A DNA stretch of 64,000 nt from Mycobacterium sp. 852013-50091_SCH5140682 (GTDB lineage: Bacteria; Actinomycetota; Actinomycetes; Mycobacteriales; Mycobacteriaceae): contig NZ_LZTB01000095.1 in the NCBI RefSeq assembly GCF_001665685.1, positions 1-64,000 on the forward strand. The letters are read 5' to 3'. A program made the position numbers and the translations under genes. Shown here piece by piece: positions 48,939 through 57,036 of the stretch. Numbering within the stretch: position 1 is the first letter of the stretch; each line of letters starts with the position of its first letter. Below the pieces are notes generated by a model that was not told where the DNA came from, did no database searches, and worked only from the letters and a program-made list of their open reading frames with translations.

Positions 48939-50846
48939 CTACTTCACATAGGCGACAGGATGGACCGCCGGCGGATCGGGCAGCGGCTCGGATTGATAGG
49001 CGTCGCGGATGCCCTCGATGTAGTGCAGGCAACGCGGCGTCAATCCTTCGGCGGTCTGCATCCGGCCCTTCGTCACCAGGATGCCCAGATCGGCGCCCTT
49101 GAACCGGTAATCACCTTCGCCATAGACCCTGAGGAAGAAGGCCTCGTCCTCGCCGGTGATGTCATGCCAGTCGTTGACCACTTGAGCGAAGGTCAACACA
49201 CCGTCGTCGTCGAGGTGCCACGTCCCGGTCTTCGGTGCGGCCAGGATCCGTTCCACAGCCTTGTTCGGTTCCTTCATGATCAGCTGCGACCACACGTCGA
49301 CCGCGGCGAGATCCCGCCACCGGTCGTTGATCTCCTCGACGTTGATGGTGTAGTCCACGTCCATGAACTCGAGGAGATGGAACAGGAACAGCGGTACGTC
49401 GGCGTAGGCGCCGGCTGTCACGTTGGTCATCGACGAGGCACCTGAGATGCGCGGGTTGATCTCACCCAGGTACACCTCGTCGGTGTCGAGGTCGATGAGC
49501 ACATCGATCTCGAGGAAGCCGCGGTAGCCCTCCTTGGCCAGCCGGTCCCCCATCTTGCGGACATGGCTGATCGCCGTGGCGCGCTGCTCGTCCGAAAGCG
49601 CTTCAGGGAAAAGGTCGTTGCCGCACCAACCGCCCTTGTAAGGGGTCAGCTCCGGGTACCCGGTGAGGTCGGTCATGAACGGTCCGACGATCGTGCCGTG
49701 TCTGGTGATGCACGCTTCGACCGCGGCGGCCTTGTTGTTGATCCGCTTCATCACCTTGAGTTCCTGGCCGACCATGTCCGCGGCGTCCTTATCCCAGTCC
49801 GCCTTCGACTTGATGAAGAACGTGGTCTTCCCGGAGTCGCCGTAAGGCGTCTGCACCACCAGGTCCGAGCCCAGCCGCTGTTTGCCTGCAAGGCGTCGCA
49901 GCTGCGTGTAGTTGCTCGCCTTGCCCAGCACGTTGGGCACCGACGGCGCGCCGGCCTCATTACCCAGCTGCGTGGTGACGATCTTCGAGTCCAACCGCCG
50001 CCGCAGTGAATCCGGCGGCAGGATCAGCTTGTAGCCGAGCTCCTCGCAGATCTGCTCGGTCTCCTCGTCGAAGAACACCATCGCGACCATCGGCGTGCCG
50101 CCGCGCCGCTTCAGGTAGGCGCGCACCTCTGGATCACGCAGCAGGTAGTTGTTGATGTGTTCGCTGGACTCGAACTCGACGTAGGGCTTGTTCTTCGGCG
50201 CGAACACCCGCGGATGCGCACCGTCCCAAGAGTCGTAGTAGGTGATGTATTGGAAGTTGCGCACCCAGCGGTCGATGCCGAGCAGATTGAATGCCGTCGG
50301 CCCGACGAAGTAGATCGGCTGGGTGTTGGTGCGGAAGAAGGTACGGATCTCGGAGATTCCGTTGAGCGTCTTGCCACCGAGCGGCCCCTTGCGCGCGGGG
50401 GCCTTGGTCGCTTTCTTGGCGGCAGTCGCTTTGGTGGTCCTGCGTACGGGTGCCTTCTTTGCAGCCGGTGCCTTCTTGGCTGCAGTCACCTTTCTGGCTG
50501 CAGTCACCTTTCTGGCTGCAGTCACCTTTTTGGCTGCAGTCGCCTTCTTGGCGGGCGCCTTCTTGGCTGGCGCCTTCTTGGCTGCAGTCTTCTTGGCTGC
50601 AGTCTTTTTCGCAGCCGGCTTGGCAGCTGACTTGGTCGCAGCGCTCTTCTTGGCCGCCGCAGCAGTAGCGGTACCCTTATTGGCCGGCGCGGTACGGGCC
50701 GGTTCCCGCTTGGCTGCGGGCGCCTTCTTGGCGGCCGCTTTGCGCACCGGTGGTTTCGTGACCTTCTGCGCCGCAGGCGCTTTCGCAGCTTTACGCGCCG
50801 CGGGTGCTTTGGCGGCCTTGCTCGCCGTAGGAACCCGTTTCGCCAT
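48939..50846 (-). CDS. ATP-grasp enzyme with histone H1-like N-terminal tail
   Basis: This 635-residue protein has two unlike parts. Residues 1-158 are Lys/Ala/Pro-rich (AAKK, PAKKA, TAARKV repeats) with one acidic residue (Glu48), like histone H1 and the HupB tail, so DNA or RNA binding is likely. Residues about 160-635 form a biotin-carboxylase-like ATP-grasp domain: PYGDSGKTTFFIKSKADW (ATP Lys), GFLEIDVLIDLDTDEVYLGEINPRISGASSMTN (Mg-binding Glu and Asn). It should form an acyl phosphate and join it to an amine or similar group; the substrates are unknown. ATG 50846 has GGGAGG five bases upstream. It lies next to amide hydrolases of the NylB type. Confidence 0.82.
   Translation of the reverse strand: MAKRVPTASKAAKAPAARKAAKAPAAQKVTKPPVRKAAAKKAPAAKREPARTAPANKGTATAAAAKKSAATKSAAKPAAKKTAAKKTAAKKAPAKKAPAKKATAAKKVTAARKVTAARKVTAAKKAPAAKKAPVRRTTKATAAKKATKAPARKGPLGGKTLNGISEIRTFFRTNTQPIYFVGPTAFNLLGIDRWVRNFQYITYYDSWDGAHPRVFAPKNKPYVEFESSEHINNYLLRDPEVRAYLKRRGGTPMVAMVFFDEETEQICEELGYKLILPPDSLRRRLDSKIVTTQLGNEAGAPSVPNVLGKASNYTQLRRLAGKQRLGSDLVVQTPYGDSGKTTFFIKSKADWDKDAADMVGQELKVMKRINNKAAAVEACITRHGTIVGPFMTDLTGYPELTPYKGGWCGNDLFPEALSDEQRATAISHVRKMGDRLAKEGYRGFLEIDVLIDLDTDEVYLGEINPRISGASSMTNVTAGAYADVPLFLFHLLEFMDVDYTINVEEINDRWRDLAAVDVWSQLIMKEPNKAVERILAAPKTGTWHLDDDGVLTFAQVVNDWHDITGEDEAFFLRVYGEGDYRFKGADLGILVTKGRMQTAEGLTPRCLHYIEGIRDAYQSEPLPDPPAVHPVAYVK
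50478..50549 (-). repeat. 18-bp tandem repeat encoding the lysine-rich tail
   Basis: Four consecutive 18-base units (50478, 50496, 50514, 50532), beginning GGCTGCAGTC on the plus strand, encode TAARKV/TAAKKA hexapeptides. The first two are identical; the others drift. Copy number could vary by slippage without breaking the frame. Confidence 0.85.
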
Positions 50847-50944
50847 TGCAACCTCCCGCATCGCCAGCCGGCTTCGATTCACATGTGACGGACGCTCAGA
50901 CTAAGACGAATACGGCGCCGTGGGCGGACATTCGGCAGAACCGT

Positions 50945-52210
50945 TCAACACTGGCCAGGATTGCCTGCGCCGGATCGCCGCGTCATGCCCGAGACGATGC
51001 CGGGCAGACGGTGCTTGTCTCCCATCCGTTGGCGGCCGCTCAACGCCCCTCCTACCGCGTCGAATGCCCGCAGGGTGTCCTGCATGAAGCGCGGTTCCTG
51101 GGCCTGTGGCCACGTCGAGAATTTCACGCAGACGGTCCGGGTGCGTCGGCTGACGTGAATCATCTGGCCGTGAATTCCCAAGCAAAGCAACACATCTCCA
51201 AACAAACCCGGGCGGAACCACAACTGATTGCGATACCAACCGCCCGGCATCGACACCTCGTTCGGCGACTCGATGAATACCGACCGGGCATCGGCGTCGA
51301 CCGCCCAGGCCTCTCGCAGCCAGCGCGGCCCGATCACGGTGCGCACCCCGTCCTCGCCGTCATCGGGAACCACACCGCCGTCCAGGAGCAGCTGACCGAA
51401 GCGCGCCAAATCCCGCGCGGTCGCGCACAGCCCACCGTCGTGGATCGCGGTACCGACTGTGTCGCAGAGAATCTCGGCATCGAACTCGGCGCCCATCGGT
51501 TGCCAGATCAACGTCGAGATCAATTCGGCCATCGGTGTGCCCGATACTCGCTCACACACCCAGCCCAATACATCGGATTCCGCTGAGCGGTACAAAAAAC
51601 GTTGCCCGTGCGGCGCCTCGGCCGACAACCCGACCAGATACTCGTAAAGCCCGCGGGCTCCCAACCAATCGCCGAGTAGCCGAACCTCGGACTGCGGGTC
51701 GGTGTAGTCCTCCCGGAACCGCACACCGCTGCGCATGTCGAGGATGTCGCGCACGGTCGCACCGGCGTAGCCACTGCCCGCGAGTTCACCGACGATGTCT
51801 ACGACAGGCAGGCCGACGTCGAGCAGCCCGCGGTCCACCAGAACGCCGGCCACCGCGCCCACCACAGACTTGGTGATCGACATCGTCGCGTGCGGGCGGT
51901 CGGCGGCTCCCTCCGCGCCATACCATTCGGCGACCAGCCCGCCGTCCTGCAGCACCACGTAAGCGTCCGTGTAGGTGTCCGCCAGCACGTCGCCGACCGT
52001 GGCCTCTTCGCCGTCGGACCGAATCACGTTGACTTCCAAGGGATCAACGGACTCCACAGCAGGCAGCGCGCGCACCGGGCCGGTGCCGCGAAGTATCGGC
52101 TGCGTCGGCAAGATATCTTCGATATGCCAGTACGCCCACCGATTGAACGGCGGTTGCTGCCAGTTGTCGGCGTTAACCTCCACAGGGCGATCGTAGGCGA
52201 GAGCGCGCAT
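50945..52210 (-). CDS. NylB-like serine hydrolase (6-aminohexanoate-dimer hydrolase family)
   Basis: This 421-residue enzyme has the class C beta-lactamase fold. It shows the NylB-type start DNWQQPPFNRWAYWHIEDILP, the nucleophile Ser111 and Lys114 in ATMSITKS, and the Tyr in FLYRSAESDVLGWVCERV. Family members cleave linear amides of omega-amino acids or esters. It is paralogous to the divergent gene at 52244. The ATG at 52210 has GGAG five bases upstream. A signal peptide is absent, so it acts in the cytosol. The C-terminal 35 residues are extra relative to the paralogue. Confidence 0.85.
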   Translation of the reverse strand: MRALAYDRPVEVNADNWQQPPFNRWAYWHIEDILPTQPILRGTGPVRALPAVESVDPLEVNVIRSDGEEATVGDVLADTYTDAYVVLQDGGLVAEWYGAEGAADRPHATMSITKSVVGAVAGVLVDRGLLDVGLPVVDIVGELAGSGYAGATVRDILDMRSGVRFREDYTDPQSEVRLLGDWLGARGLYEYLVGLSAEAPHGQRFLYRSAESDVLGWVCERVSGTPMAELISTLIWQPMGAEFDAEILCDTVGTAIHDGGLCATARDLARFGQLLLDGGVVPDDGEDGVRTVIGPRWLREAWAVDADARSVFIESPNEVSMPGGWYRNQLWFRPGLFGDVLLCLGIHGQMIHVSRRTRTVCVKFSTWPQAQEPRFMQDTLRAFDAVGGALSGRQRMGDKHRLPGIVSGMTRRSGAGNPGQC

Positions 52211-52229
52211 CATAACTCCAATCCGGCAG

Positions 52230-52235
52230 TACCAT
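52230..52235 (+). promoter_or_regulatory. -10 element (TACCAT) for the hydrolase at 52244
   Basis: TACCAT is followed by 8 bases and the ATG at 52244, in a divergent gap of only 33 bases between two paralogous genes. Confidence 0.45.
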
Positions 52236-52243
52236 CTCCTGCC

Positions 52244-53434
52244 ATGCACGACGAGGCCGAACCCATGACGGGGTTCCCACCGGCATCCGACGATCAGGTC
52301 ACCATCGCCAACTGGCAGGAACCGCGGTGTCTGCGGTGGGCCTTCCAGCACCTGCGTGAGCTGTTGCCGACGCACCGCATATCAGCCGACGCCCACCACG
52401 CTTCGCTGCCCAAACACGAGGCATCGCTGGATGATCCGAAGGTCATCTGGCCCGGCGGTGGGGAGGTCACCGCGTCGGAGGTGTTCGCCGCGACCCACAC
52501 CGACGGGCTGCTGGTGCTGCGTGACGGCCGCATCGTCGCCGAGCAATATCTCGGCGCGATGACCGAATCCAGCAGACATCTGCTGATGTCGGTGTCGAAA
52601 TCGCTCGTGGGGTGCGTCGCAGGCATCCTGGTCGAGCGCGGCGATCTCGACCCAGGCGCCCCGGTGACCGAATACGTGCCCGAGGTCGCCGACTGCGGGT
52701 ATGCCGGGGCGACCCTGCGCAACGTGCTCGACATGCGGACGGGCGTCGCATTCCGGGAGGCGTACACGGCGCCCGACTCCGAGGTGCGGGAGATGGAACG
52801 TTCGGTGGGATGGGCTCCGCTACAGCCCGACGATGTCGTCGGCGGATATGCGTACCTGCGTCAAATCGGTTCGGGCGGCCCGCACGGCGGCGAGTTCACC
52901 TACCGCTCCTGCGACACCGACATGCTCGGCTGGATGTGCGAACGCGCTGCGGGCGTTCGCATGGCCGACTTGATCTCGACGTTGATATGGCAGCCCATGG
53001 GCGCCGAGTACGACGCCGAGGTGGTCTGCGACCCGACGGGTACCGCGGTACACGACGGCGGAATCTGCGCCACCCTGCGCGATCTCGGCCGCTTCGGTCA
53101 GCTGATTCTCGACGACGGAGTCGCCCCTCACGGCCGCCAGGTCATCCCCGCCCGCTGGCTCGCCGAGACTTTCGATCCCACACCGGATGTCCGGGAAGCG
53201 TTTGCCCACACCGACAACGAGCCGATGCTGCCCGGGGGCTGGTACCGCAACCAATTCTGGTTCTACCGCAGGACGTCCGGCCCGGTGTTGCTGTGCCTGG
53301 GCATTCACGGGCAACTGGTGTACGTCGACCGGGCGTCACGCACCGTCGTCGTCAAGATGTCATCGTGGCCGGTGCCGCAGGATGCGACGTACCTCGCCGC
53401 GACGCTGCGCGCCTGCGCCGCCCTGGCCGTTTAG
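52244..53434 (+). CDS. NylB-like serine hydrolase, second copy
   Basis: This 396-residue protein has IANWQEPRCLRWAFQHLRELLP, Ser116 and Lys119 in LLMSVSKSLVG and the Tyr of EFTYRSCDTDMLGW; these match the 6-aminohexanoate-dimer hydrolase pattern (SxxK plus Tyr). It is cytosolic, with no signal peptide. It precedes a copper amine oxidase and an aminoaldehyde dehydrogenase on the same strand, which suggests it releases an omega-amino compound for them. No Shine-Dalgarno sequence; the -10 spacing suggests a leaderless message. Confidence 0.85.
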   Translation: MHDEAEPMTGFPPASDDQVTIANWQEPRCLRWAFQHLRELLPTHRISADAHHASLPKHEASLDDPKVIWPGGGEVTASEVFAATHTDGLLVLRDGRIVAEQYLGAMTESSRHLLMSVSKSLVGCVAGILVERGDLDPGAPVTEYVPEVADCGYAGATLRNVLDMRTGVAFREAYTAPDSEVREMERSVGWAPLQPDDVVGGYAYLRQIGSGGPHGGEFTYRSCDTDMLGWMCERAAGVRMADLISTLIWQPMGAEYDAEVVCDPTGTAVHDGGICATLRDLGRFGQLILDDGVAPHGRQVIPARWLAETFDPTPDVREAFAHTDNEPMLPGGWYRNQFWFYRRTSGPVLLCLGIHGQLVYVDRASRTVVVKMSSWPVPQDATYLAATLRACAALAV

Positions 53435-53451
53435 ACGGAACGTCTATCCCC

Positions 53452-53483
53452 GCACAGCCGATTGGCCAATTCGGCAGCTGTGC
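53452..53483. promoter_or_regulatory. Palindrome between hydrolase and amine oxidase genes
   Basis: GCACAGC (53452-53458) pairs with GCTGTGC (53477-53483), and the centre holds the perfect palindrome ATTGGCCAAT. It lies 18 bases after the hydrolase stop and 60 bases before the amine oxidase ATG, so it may be a terminator or an operator. Confidence 0.5.
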
Positions 53484-53542
53484 AAACATCGCACCCCTCG
53501 CATACTGATCCAGATCGTGAACTGAATCACATCGGAGGGTCG

Positions 53543-55483
53543 ATGACTGACACCGTCGTTCGGACGTTTCACCCACTTGATCCACTGGGCCCGGAGGAAT
53601 TCCGGCAGGTAGCCGCCATCGTGCGGCGTGACCGTGGCGTGGACGACCGGTGGCGGTTCGCCTCCATCGAACTGGCTGAACCCGACAAACAACAGCTCGC
53701 CGCATATGACACGACCGGTACGGCACCGGACCGCCGCGCGCTCGTGGTGTGCTTCCACCGAGACTCCAACAGCACCTATAAGGCCACCGTCTCACTCACC
53801 GATGACGCCGTATTGAGCTGGACGCACCTGCCGGGTGTGCAAGCCAACTTCACCGTCGACGAATGGGACGAGTGCGATCGGGCGATGCGCAGCAACCCCG
53901 ACGTGATCGCCGCATTGGCCCGGCGCGGCGTCACCGACATGGACATGGTGTTCATGGACGTCTGGACCTACGGCGACATCCTGATCCCGGAGCGGTACAA
54001 GGGCAGGAGGCTCGGCTGGACCGACACCTGGCTGCGCTCCCCCGGCGGCGCCAACATCTACGCGCACCATTTGCGGGGATTCCACTGCGTCGTCGACATG
54101 AACACGATGGAGCTGCTGGAGATCGAAGAAGGCGAACCGATCGACATCCCGGAGGTGATGGCCGAGTACAGGCCCGCCAACATCCCCGCACAACTACGCG
54201 AGTCCAGCACTCGCCCACCGCTGAAACCCCTGGACATCACCCAGCCCGAAGGCCCGTCCTTCACCCTGGACGGCAACCTGCTGCAATGGCAGAACTGGTC
54301 GCTGCGAGTCGGTTTCAACTACCGCGAGGGCATGACGCTGCACACGGTCAGCTACAACGACCACGGCCGGGTGCGGCCCATCGCGCATCGGATGTCACTG
54401 GCCGAGATGGCGGTACCCTACCGCGACCACTGCCCGGATCACTACCGGCGCACCGCCTTCGACATCGGCGAGTGGGGCATCGGGTTCATGACCACCTCGC
54501 TGGAGCTGGGCTGCGACTGCCTCGGTGAGATCCGCTACCTCGACGCGGTGTTGCACGACACCAAGGGCGAGCCGTACTCGATCCGCAACGCGATCTGCAT
54601 CCACGAGGAAGACAACGCGGTGCTGTGGAAGCACGTTGAGCACGGCGGCAGCGCCGACGTGCGCCGCATGCGCAGGCTCACGGTGTCCAGCCACATGACC
54701 GTCGCGAATTACGAATATCTCGTGTACTGGCGGTTCTACCAGGACGGCAATATCGAATGTGAGATCCGCGCAACGGGTTTGATGGTCACCACCCATCTGC
54801 GCGACGGTGAGGAGTACCCGCACGGCACGCTGGTGGACACCAACACCTACGCACCGTTCCACCAGCACTTCATCACCGCCCGGCTCGACCTCGACGTGGA
54901 CGGCGCAGACAACACCGTCTACGCAACCGAAACCGAGATCGAACCGATAGGCCCGGACAACCCGTACGGATTGTCCTTGCGGCAGAAGAACACTGCGCTT
55001 CGCACCGAGTCGGAGGGCAAGCAGGACTACAACTGGCACACCCAGCGGGCCTGGAAAGTGGTCAACGAGAACACCACCAACGGCCTGGGCACCCACCCGT
55101 CGTACAAGCTGGTGCCCGGCGCCGCCTTTCCCGCGATGTTCGACCCCGCCTCGCCCATCTTCCAGCGGGCCGAGGCCATCGCCCACACGCTCTGGGTCAC
55201 CCCCAACAGCCCCGACGAGCGCTGGCCGTCAGGCGAATTCGTCAACCAGAGCGGCCCGGGCCTCGGCCTGCCGGAGTGGACCGCCGCCAACCGGCCGATC
55301 GACAACACCGATGTCGTGCTCTGGTACACCTTCGGCATCCATCACATCCCGCGGCCCGAGGAATGGCCCATCATGCCGGTGGACGCCGTCTCCTTCTGGC
55401 TCAAACCGGCAGGCTTCTTCGACCGCAATCCGGCTCTCGATGTCGAGCCGACCCCGCCTTCCGCCTGTCACCACCCCCACTGA
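53543..55483 (+). CDS. Copper-containing primary amine oxidase
   Basis: This 646-residue quinoprotein oxidises primary amines to aldehydes with release of ammonia and H2O2. The cofactor Tyr390 is in NYEY (ANYEYLVYW), which self-processes to topaquinone. Copper ligands are His440 and His442 in FHQHFITARLDLDVDG and His601 in FGIHHIPRPEEWPIMP. The catalytic Asp307 is in AFDIGEWG, followed by LGCDCLGEIRYLDA. There is no signal peptide. The ATG at 53543 has GGAG five bases upstream. With the next gene it would turn putrescine or cadaverine into GABA or 5-aminovalerate. Confidence 0.93.
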   Translation: MTDTVVRTFHPLDPLGPEEFRQVAAIVRRDRGVDDRWRFASIELAEPDKQQLAAYDTTGTAPDRRALVVCFHRDSNSTYKATVSLTDDAVLSWTHLPGVQANFTVDEWDECDRAMRSNPDVIAALARRGVTDMDMVFMDVWTYGDILIPERYKGRRLGWTDTWLRSPGGANIYAHHLRGFHCVVDMNTMELLEIEEGEPIDIPEVMAEYRPANIPAQLRESSTRPPLKPLDITQPEGPSFTLDGNLLQWQNWSLRVGFNYREGMTLHTVSYNDHGRVRPIAHRMSLAEMAVPYRDHCPDHYRRTAFDIGEWGIGFMTTSLELGCDCLGEIRYLDAVLHDTKGEPYSIRNAICIHEEDNAVLWKHVEHGGSADVRRMRRLTVSSHMTVANYEYLVYWRFYQDGNIECEIRATGLMVTTHLRDGEEYPHGTLVDTNTYAPFHQHFITARLDLDVDGADNTVYATETEIEPIGPDNPYGLSLRQKNTALRTESEGKQDYNWHTQRAWKVVNENTTNGLGTHPSYKLVPGAAFPAMFDPASPIFQRAEAIAHTLWVTPNSPDERWPSGEFVNQSGPGLGLPEWTAANRPIDNTDVVLWYTFGIHHIPRPEEWPIMPVDAVSFWLKPAGFFDRNPALDVEPTPPSACHHPH

Positions 55484-55497
55484 TCGGAGTTATCTAC

Positions 55498-56943
55498 ATG
55501 TCGGATAAGAAAGTCATCCACAACATCATCAACGGAGAAATCCAGACCGCCTCAGATGGCCAGATGATGGACATTGTCAACCCGTCCACCGGCGAGGTGT
55601 TCGCCTCAGCGCCGAATTCGTCTGCGGCGGATGTGGATCTGGCGTTCCAGGCGGCCGGTAAAGCGTTCGAGACGTGGCGCTGGTCCACTCCCAGCGAGCG
55701 GCAGCGGGCGCTGCTCAAGCTCGCCGACGTGATCGAGGAGAACGCCGACGAGCTCATCGCCATCGAGTGCGAAAACACCGGCAAGCCGGTTTCGCTGACC
55801 GCGTCGGAAGAGATTCCGCCGATGCTCGACCAGATCCGGTTCTTCGCCGGCGCCGCGCGGGTGCTGGAGGGCCGCTCGCAGGGCGAGTACATGCGCGGTC
55901 ACACGTCGTCCATCCGACGCGAACCGGTCGGTCCGGTGGCCCAGGTCGCGCCGTGGAACTACCCGATGATGATGTCGGTGTGGAAGTTCGCGCCGGCGCT
56001 CGCCGCGGGCTGCACCGTGGTGCTCAAGCCGTCGGACACCACTCCGGCGTCGTCGTACTGGATGGTCGAGAAGATGCAGGAGATCTTCCCGCCCGGGGTG
56101 TGCAACCTGGTCTGCGGCGACCGGGATACCGGCGCCGCGCTCACCGCACACCCGGTGCCGCAGTTGGTGTCGATCACCGGGTCGACCCGTGCCGGTGTCG
56201 CAGTCGCGACGAGCGCCGCACAGGACCTCAAGCGAGCCCATCTCGAGCTCGGCGGCAAGGCCCCCGTGGTGGTGTTCAATGACGCCGACATCGCAGCAGT
56301 CGTCGAGGGCGTCACGGCCGCAGGCTATTTCAACGCCGGCCAGGACTGCACCGCCGCCACTCGCATGATCGTCCAGGAGGGCATTTACGACGAGCTGCTG
56401 GCGGCGATGACCGAATCGGTTGCCGCCACCAAGACCGGGTACGACCCCGACGACGAGGACATCCTGTTCGGCCCGATCAACAATCCCAACCAGCTGGCCC
56501 ACGTCTCGGGTCTGGTCTCACGGGCGCCCGAGCATGCCCGAGTGTTGGCCGGTGGCAAGAAGAAAGAGGGCGCCGGTTTCTTCTTCGAGCCCACCCTGAT
56601 CGCCGATCTGCGCCAGGACGACGAGTTGATCCAGACCGAGATCTTCGGGCCGGTCGTCACCGCACAGAAGTTCAGCACCGAAGACGAGGCACTGGCGTAC
56701 GCCAACGGCACCGAGTACGGGTTGGCCTCGTCGGTGTGGACCCGCAATGTCGATGTGGCGGCGCGGATGTCGGCCCGACTGGACTTCGGCTGTGTGTGGA
56801 TCAACACCCACATCCCGCTGGTGGCCGAGATGCCGCACGGTGGTTTCAAGCACTCCGGCTACGGCAAGGATCTGTCGATGTACGGGCTTGAGGACTACAC
56901 CCGCATCAAGCACGTGATGCACTACCACGGCTTCGAGGGATAG
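55498..56943 (+). CDS. Aminobutyraldehyde dehydrogenase-type aldehyde dehydrogenase
   Basis: This 481-residue NAD(P) enzyme has Asn154 in APWNYP, Lys177 in VLKPSD, Glu250 in LELGGKAP and catalytic Cys284 in NAGQDCTAATR, the last typical of gamma-aminobutyraldehyde and betaine-aldehyde dehydrogenases. The C-terminal GGFKHSGYGKDLSMYGLEDYTRIKHVM also fits that group. It begins 14 bases after the amine oxidase, with GGAG eight bases upstream, so it should oxidise the aminoaldehyde made by that enzyme. Confidence 0.92.
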   Translation: MSDKKVIHNIINGEIQTASDGQMMDIVNPSTGEVFASAPNSSAADVDLAFQAAGKAFETWRWSTPSERQRALLKLADVIEENADELIAIECENTGKPVSLTASEEIPPMLDQIRFFAGAARVLEGRSQGEYMRGHTSSIRREPVGPVAQVAPWNYPMMMSVWKFAPALAAGCTVVLKPSDTTPASSYWMVEKMQEIFPPGVCNLVCGDRDTGAALTAHPVPQLVSITGSTRAGVAVATSAAQDLKRAHLELGGKAPVVVFNDADIAAVVEGVTAAGYFNAGQDCTAATRMIVQEGIYDELLAAMTESVAATKTGYDPDDEDILFGPINNPNQLAHVSGLVSRAPEHARVLAGGKKKEGAGFFFEPTLIADLRQDDELIQTEIFGPVVTAQKFSTEDEALAYANGTEYGLASSVWTRNVDVAARMSARLDFGCVWINTHIPLVAEMPHGGFKHSGYGKDLSMYGLEDYTRIKHVMHYHGFEG

Positions 56944-56966
56944 CCGGCTGCTGCCCGGGCGTCGAA

Positions 56967-57015
56967 TGGCCAGTTGTTGCCCACTTTTCCGCACTTCTCG
57001 GGTGACAACTGGCCA
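56967..57015. terminator. Hairpin between convergent aldehyde dehydrogenase and dapC
   Basis: TGGCCAGTTGTTGCCC (56967-56982) and GGGTGACAACTGGCCA (57000-57015) pair with two mismatches; weaker pairing continues outward to about 56948 and 57034. It serves both strands. Confidence 0.75.
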
Positions 57016-57036
57016 CTCGGCCGCCCAGAGCAGAGA

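Noticed and set aside
50478..50549. CRISPR-like short repeats
   Set aside because: Units are adjacent without spacers and encode in-frame TAARKV hexapeptides.
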